Assembly (NCBI GenBank): GCA_001799195.1
Contig: MGSU01000318.1
Coordinates: 1 to 27,031, forward strand
Reading direction: 5' to 3'
DNA from: Deltaproteobacteria bacterium RIFOXYA12_FULL_61_11
Lineage (GTDB): Bacteria > Bdellovibrionota_F > JAHFAK01 > YA12-FULL-61-11
DNA: 27,031 bases
In this document: positions 24,517 through 27,031 of the stretch, one piece after another
Layout of the letters: every line of letters begins with the position of its first letter
Position numbering within the stretch: position 1 is the first letter of the stretch
Notes under the pieces: model-generated
Seen by the model: only the letters and a program-made list of their open reading frames with translations
Databases searched by the model: none
Told to the model about the DNA's origin: nothing
Position numbers and translations under genes: made by a program

Positions 24517-24840
24517 ATGAGTAATGTCATGCAATTAGACGCAAGTAGTTTTGAGCCCGAGGTTTTACAATCCGAAGTGCCCGTACTCGTTGACTTCTGG
24601 GCTTCTTGGTGTGGTCCTTGCCGGATGCTTGCACCAGTTATGGATGGTTTAGTCGAGGAGTACCAAGGTCGTGCCAAGATCACCAAGCTCTCCACTGAAG
24701 ACCACCCAGAACTCGCTCAGAAATATGGTATCACCGCTATACCCACAGTAATTGCCTTTAAAAATGGAAAAGTTGCCAACGAACTCATCGGAGTACGTAG
24801 CAAGGATGAGTATCGGAGGGTCCTCGACGCACTCCTCTAA
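24517..24840 (+). CDS. trxA: Thioredoxin
   Basis: Small cytoplasmic disulfide reductase of the thioredoxin fold. The start at 24517 is set by AAGGAGG nine bases upstream and gives 107 residues, the usual length. The redox motif W31-C32-G33-P34-C35 and the cis-proline P76 (ITAIPT) are at the same positions as in E. coli thioredoxin. The central Asp26 (VLVDFWASW) and the end GVRSKDEYRRVLDALL also fit. There is no signal peptide. It stands alone between a divergent lipoprotein and a convergent outer-membrane protein. One feature is unusual: the region after the active site reads KLSTEDHPELAQKYG, with Ser-Thr-Glu-Asp-His in place of the common VDxxxNP, which is still within family variation. Which trx paralogue this is cannot be decided. 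Confidence 0.95.
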   Translation: MSNVMQLDASSFEPEVLQSEVPVLVDFWASWCGPCRMLAPVMDGLVEEYQGRAKITKLSTEDHPELAQKYGITAIPTVIAFKNGKVANELIGVRSKDEYRRVLDALL

Positions 24841-24906
24841 ACAGGTTTACCTCTTTCTTTCTTACCTGTCGGCTCTAACCCTGATCTTGGCAAAACGAGG
24901 TGTTAT

Positions 24907-25590
24907 CTAAAACTGCAGGTTCACTGCCAGGCCACATAAGAGATAATGGGTATAGATCGATCCCAACAATCTCGCTGCTATCTCGGTCATCTCATTGCCG
25001 CGCACAAGGAAGTACCGAATTTCCGGTCCGAAAGAGAACACCTCGGCAAACTCCAGATAGAGATGTCCTCCCAGTGCGAAGGTCGGATCGGTGACAATAT
25101 CGCCAGTCGTACCACCAGCTGTAGTAGTAGTAAAACCAGCTCCAAGCATCAGCCCCGGTCGAAAAAGTGGTGCTTCAGTATAGGTGTAGCGCAAAGCTGG
25201 AAGCACGGTGAAAAAATTATGCAGCGTGGTTGGTTCATAGAGTGACGTAGTCGGCATACCCACGCTCGGGGAGGGTATTGTCATACGGCCCCAAGTCATG
25301 GAGACCTCGAGTTTGATGCCACTACTAAATTGATGTCCGAGCCCTCCCCCTATCGCCAAATTATAATAATCATAAGGAGAATCGTACTGGATCGGGTAAA
25401 TAATGCCCGGGAGCAGAGAAATATGAAAACGATCCCGCGCCTGTGGAGCGATATCAGACGGTTGTAAAGTTTGGCCTGGATATGGAATTACTGGAGGCAC
25501 CTGCGGAGGCGATGGAGCAGGTTCTATCTGTGCCCTGAGGGTTCCCATGAACATCAGCGCGAGGAGAAAAAGAACCGAACAACGCGTCAT
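24907..25590 (-). CDS. Outer-membrane beta-barrel protein
   Basis: A 227-residue predicted outer-membrane protein. From the ATG at 25590 the signal peptide is MTRCSVLFLLALMFMGTLRA, with cleavage expected before Gln21. A GTG at 25614 is an alternative with a better AGGTGA site, but it would add residues before the signal. Next comes a Pro-rich linker (PAPSPPQVPPVIPYPG), then alternating amphipathic strands typical of a small barrel (FHISLLPGIIYPIQY, YYNLAIGGGLGHQF, IKLEVSMTWGRMTI, LPALRYTYTEA, FRPGLMLGAGFTTTTAGG, LGGHLYLEFAEVFSFGPEIRYFLVRG). It ends in LAVNLQF, with the terminal Phe used by the barrel insertion machinery. I cannot name the family; it resembles OmpA/OmpW-size barrels in general form. 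It converges with thioredoxin. Confidence 0.82.
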   Translation of the reverse strand: MTRCSVLFLLALMFMGTLRAQIEPAPSPPQVPPVIPYPGQTLQPSDIAPQARDRFHISLLPGIIYPIQYDSPYDYYNLAIGGGLGHQFSSGIKLEVSMTWGRMTIPSPSVGMPTTSLYEPTTLHNFFTVLPALRYTYTEAPLFRPGLMLGAGFTTTTAGGTTGDIVTDPTFALGGHLYLEFAEVFSFGPEIRYFLVRGNEMTEIAARLLGSIYTHYLLCGLAVNLQF

Positions 25591-25984
25591 AACAGCATCC
25601 ACGAGACAGCTCACTGTCCTTCACCTAGCCCATTCCTCCATGAAGTGCAAGGTCTTCCTACTTCCTATGATCATTCACCACTCGAATCCCCACCCCCTCT
25701 TGGCATTGCTATGCATCATTAATATTACTTGTCATGTTTTTTCTGTAGGCACACGCCATTTTTCCCGAATCCCCGCTTCCCCTTGTCCAGTGCCGCCCTG
25801 CGCGTACGCGTGTGTTAACCCACCCCAAACCCTGCTCAAGGCCGACGACACCACGATTAGCGTCCTATGAACTATTCATGGAAAACGAGGATAGGTTTTT
25901 TCTTCCAGCGGAGAGGCAAACACAAAGGTGGGAGTTCTTACTATTGCCCTAAGGTTCAGAGCATGGCAGGAAAAGAAATAAATA
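25591..25984. other. Intergenic region without a supported gene
   Basis: Between the outer-membrane protein and the FadN-type gene, both on the minus strand, I find no coding frame with a ribosome site. A small palindrome ATGAA-CTA-TTCAT lies at 25867-25879. An AT-rich stretch near 25720-25745 could hold the promoter of the barrel gene, but no clean pair of boxes is present. Confidence 0.5.
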
Positions 25985-27031
25985 CTAATTAATCAATGGC
26001 TTTCCCGTTTTCAGCATATATGCCATGCGTTCCTGAGTGGCGTCCATCGCGCAGAGCTTGACAAAACCCTCCCGCTCCAAGGCCAACATGTCATCCACAC
26101 TGACAGCAGCCGAGGGTTTTGCCCTGTTACCACCGGTGAGGATGAATGCTTGCACTCGTGCGATCTCGGCGCTGTGATCCGAGATCTTTCCGCTCCTGAC
26201 CATTCCATCGATGGCGTTGGTCATCGCAAGATACCCCGCCTCACCAGGAAGCCACAGCGGATCTTTTGGTAATGGCTGGAAGCCATCGACCATTCCCAAG
26301 GCCACCTTTTTCGCAGAGAGCAGCAACTCGTCCTGATTGCGAACCACGACATCGCTGAGGTCGAGTAAACCCAAATCAATCGCATTATCGGCAGAGTTCG
26401 AAACCTTGCCAAAACCGATCAGCTCAAAAGCAGCCTGGACGGGGACCATCGGGCCAGGCTTCTTGGAAGCCATCGAGTCGATGAACTGCTTAAGTAACAG
26501 GGTACAACCCCCACCTGCCGGGATCAGACCAACTCCGACCTCGACCAAGCCACCATAGAATTCGGCATGGACAACCCTACGTCGACCACCGAGCGCGATT
26601 TCCATCCCGCCTCCGAGGGTCAGGCCATGTGGAGCTACCACGACAGGATAGGCTGCATGTCGGAAGGACAGGTTAATATCCTGGAGCATTCCGGATATGA
26701 ATTCGATAACCTTCCACTGCTTTGCCTTGGCCAACTCGAGGACCATTGCCAACTGGGCGCCCACACTGAAGTTTTTACCCTTGCCGCCCACAACTAAGGC
26801 CTGGAAACGTCCACCTGCCAAGAAGTTGCGGGCCTTGTCCAACATTGAAAGGACATGGTCGTCAACGGGATTCATGCCTGGAACCATGCTGGCTTGGAGT
26901 TGGGCATACAGTACATTGTCTCCCATGTCCCAGAGACTGGCCGAAAGATTCTCCGCCAGCGGCGCAACAGCAGTGCCGAAAAGGACTGCACGAACCTCCC
27001 GTTCCCTGTCGATGAGCGGCTTGAAAACCAT
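25985..27031 (-). CDS. FadN-type 3-hydroxyacyl-CoA dehydrogenase/enoyl-CoA hydratase, C-terminal part
   Basis: Only the last 348 residues are in the window and the gene continues past 27031; the first ATG seen is probably internal. The visible part is a crotonase domain: GKGKNFSVGAQLA forms the first oxyanion-hole segment, PHGLTLGGGMEIALG the second, and VEVGVGLIPAGGGCTLL follows. The two general acid-base glutamates of enoyl-CoA hydratases appear present (in GGMEIAL and GLVEVGVGL). In front of the domain, FKPLIDREREVRAVLFGTA and LSASLWDMGDNVLYAQLQ look like the linker after the 3-hydroxyacyl-CoA dehydrogenase domains, the order found in FadN and unlike FadB. This makes it a beta-oxidation enzyme that hydrates enoyl-CoA and oxidises 3-hydroxyacyl-CoA; a thiolase partner is probably outside the window. 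The dehydrogenase half is inferred. Confidence 0.85.
   Translation of the reverse strand: MVFKPLIDREREVRAVLFGTAVAPLAENLSASLWDMGDNVLYAQLQASMVPGMNPVDDHVLSMLDKARNFLAGGRFQALVVGGKGKNFSVGAQLAMVLELAKAKQWKVIEFISGMLQDINLSFRHAAYPVVVAPHGLTLGGGMEIALGGRRRVVHAEFYGGLVEVGVGLIPAGGGCTLLLKQFIDSMASKKPGPMVPVQAAFELIGFGKVSNSADNAIDLGLLDLSDVVVRNQDELLLSAKKVALGMVDGFQPLPKDPLWLPGEAGYLAMTNAIDGMVRSGKISDHSAEIARVQAFILTGGNRAKPSAAVSVDDMLALEREGFVKLCAMDATQERMAYMLKTGKPLIN

Noticed and set aside
24517-24840. Thioredoxin as a partner that reduces the disulfides of the nearby Cys-rich lipoproteins
   Set aside because: The protein has no signal peptide, so it stays in the cytoplasm, and it is separately transcribed.
24841-24869. Inverted repeat ACAGGT...ACCTGT after thioredoxin as a terminator
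   Set aside because: The arms are only 6 nt with a 17-nt loop and no T-tract follows.

Overview
The window reads as chromosomal DNA of a flagellated, diderm (Gram-negative) bacterium. Evidence is a flagellar export and regulation operon, a string of lipoprotein signal peptides, a small outer-membrane barrel ending in Phe, a type IV prepilin leader and a possible sigma-54 promoter. The mix (flhB-flhA-flhF-flhG-fliA in one run, tandem formylglycine-generating-enzyme-like lipoproteins, FrpC/TSP3-type calcium-loop lipoprotein, gingipain-like C25 protease, FadN-type beta-oxidation protein) is what I would expect from a deltaproteobacteria-like lineage (Myxococcota, Bdellovibrionota, Desulfobacterota or relatives). 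That placement is inference. I see no tRNA, rRNA, CRISPR, insertion sequence or phage gene.

Layout. 1-959: 3' part of a membrane protein that resembles a piece of an MMPL-type exporter. 979-2599 (minus): PduO-type cobalamin adenosyltransferase, an FHA-domain protein with an unusual insertion, and an unknown 139-residue protein coupled to it. 2862-4859 (plus): secreted C25 cysteine protease. 5024-13680 (plus): a tightly packed run flhB, flhA, flhF, flhG, fliA, a ChaN-like protein and hemE, with gaps from -14 to +57 nt, preceded by a sigma-54-like promoter. 13741-24147: a region rich in lipoproteins (six predicted), in both orientations, interrupted by the dipeptidase pepD and by an unusual prepilin-like protein with a very long coiled coil. 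24517-27031: thioredoxin, an outer-membrane barrel, and the C-terminal part of a FadN-type enoyl-CoA hydratase/3-hydroxyacyl-CoA dehydrogenase that runs off the end.

How the genes may work together. FlhB and FlhA form the export gate of the flagellum. FlhF and FlhG normally set flagellar number and place, and FliA transcribes late flagellar genes. Here FlhF has lost most diagnostic GTPase motifs and FlhG starts without the N-terminal helix that stimulates FlhF, so the pair may work by a different mechanism. The same run ends in a haem-related pair (ChaN-like and uroporphyrinogen decarboxylase) joined by an ATGA overlap. The lipoprotein region looks like envelope or surface function: two paralogous Cys-rich lipoproteins with a sulfatase-modifying-factor fold but without the catalytic cysteine pair, a calcium-loop lipoprotein, an LpoB-like lipoprotein, and a predicted pseudopilin with a coiled-coil stalk.

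The best candidates for something undescribed are the coiled-coil pseudopilin (21393-23096), the divergent FlhF/FlhG pair (8190-10118), and the ChaN-like protein with a large unassigned C-terminal half (10925-12658).
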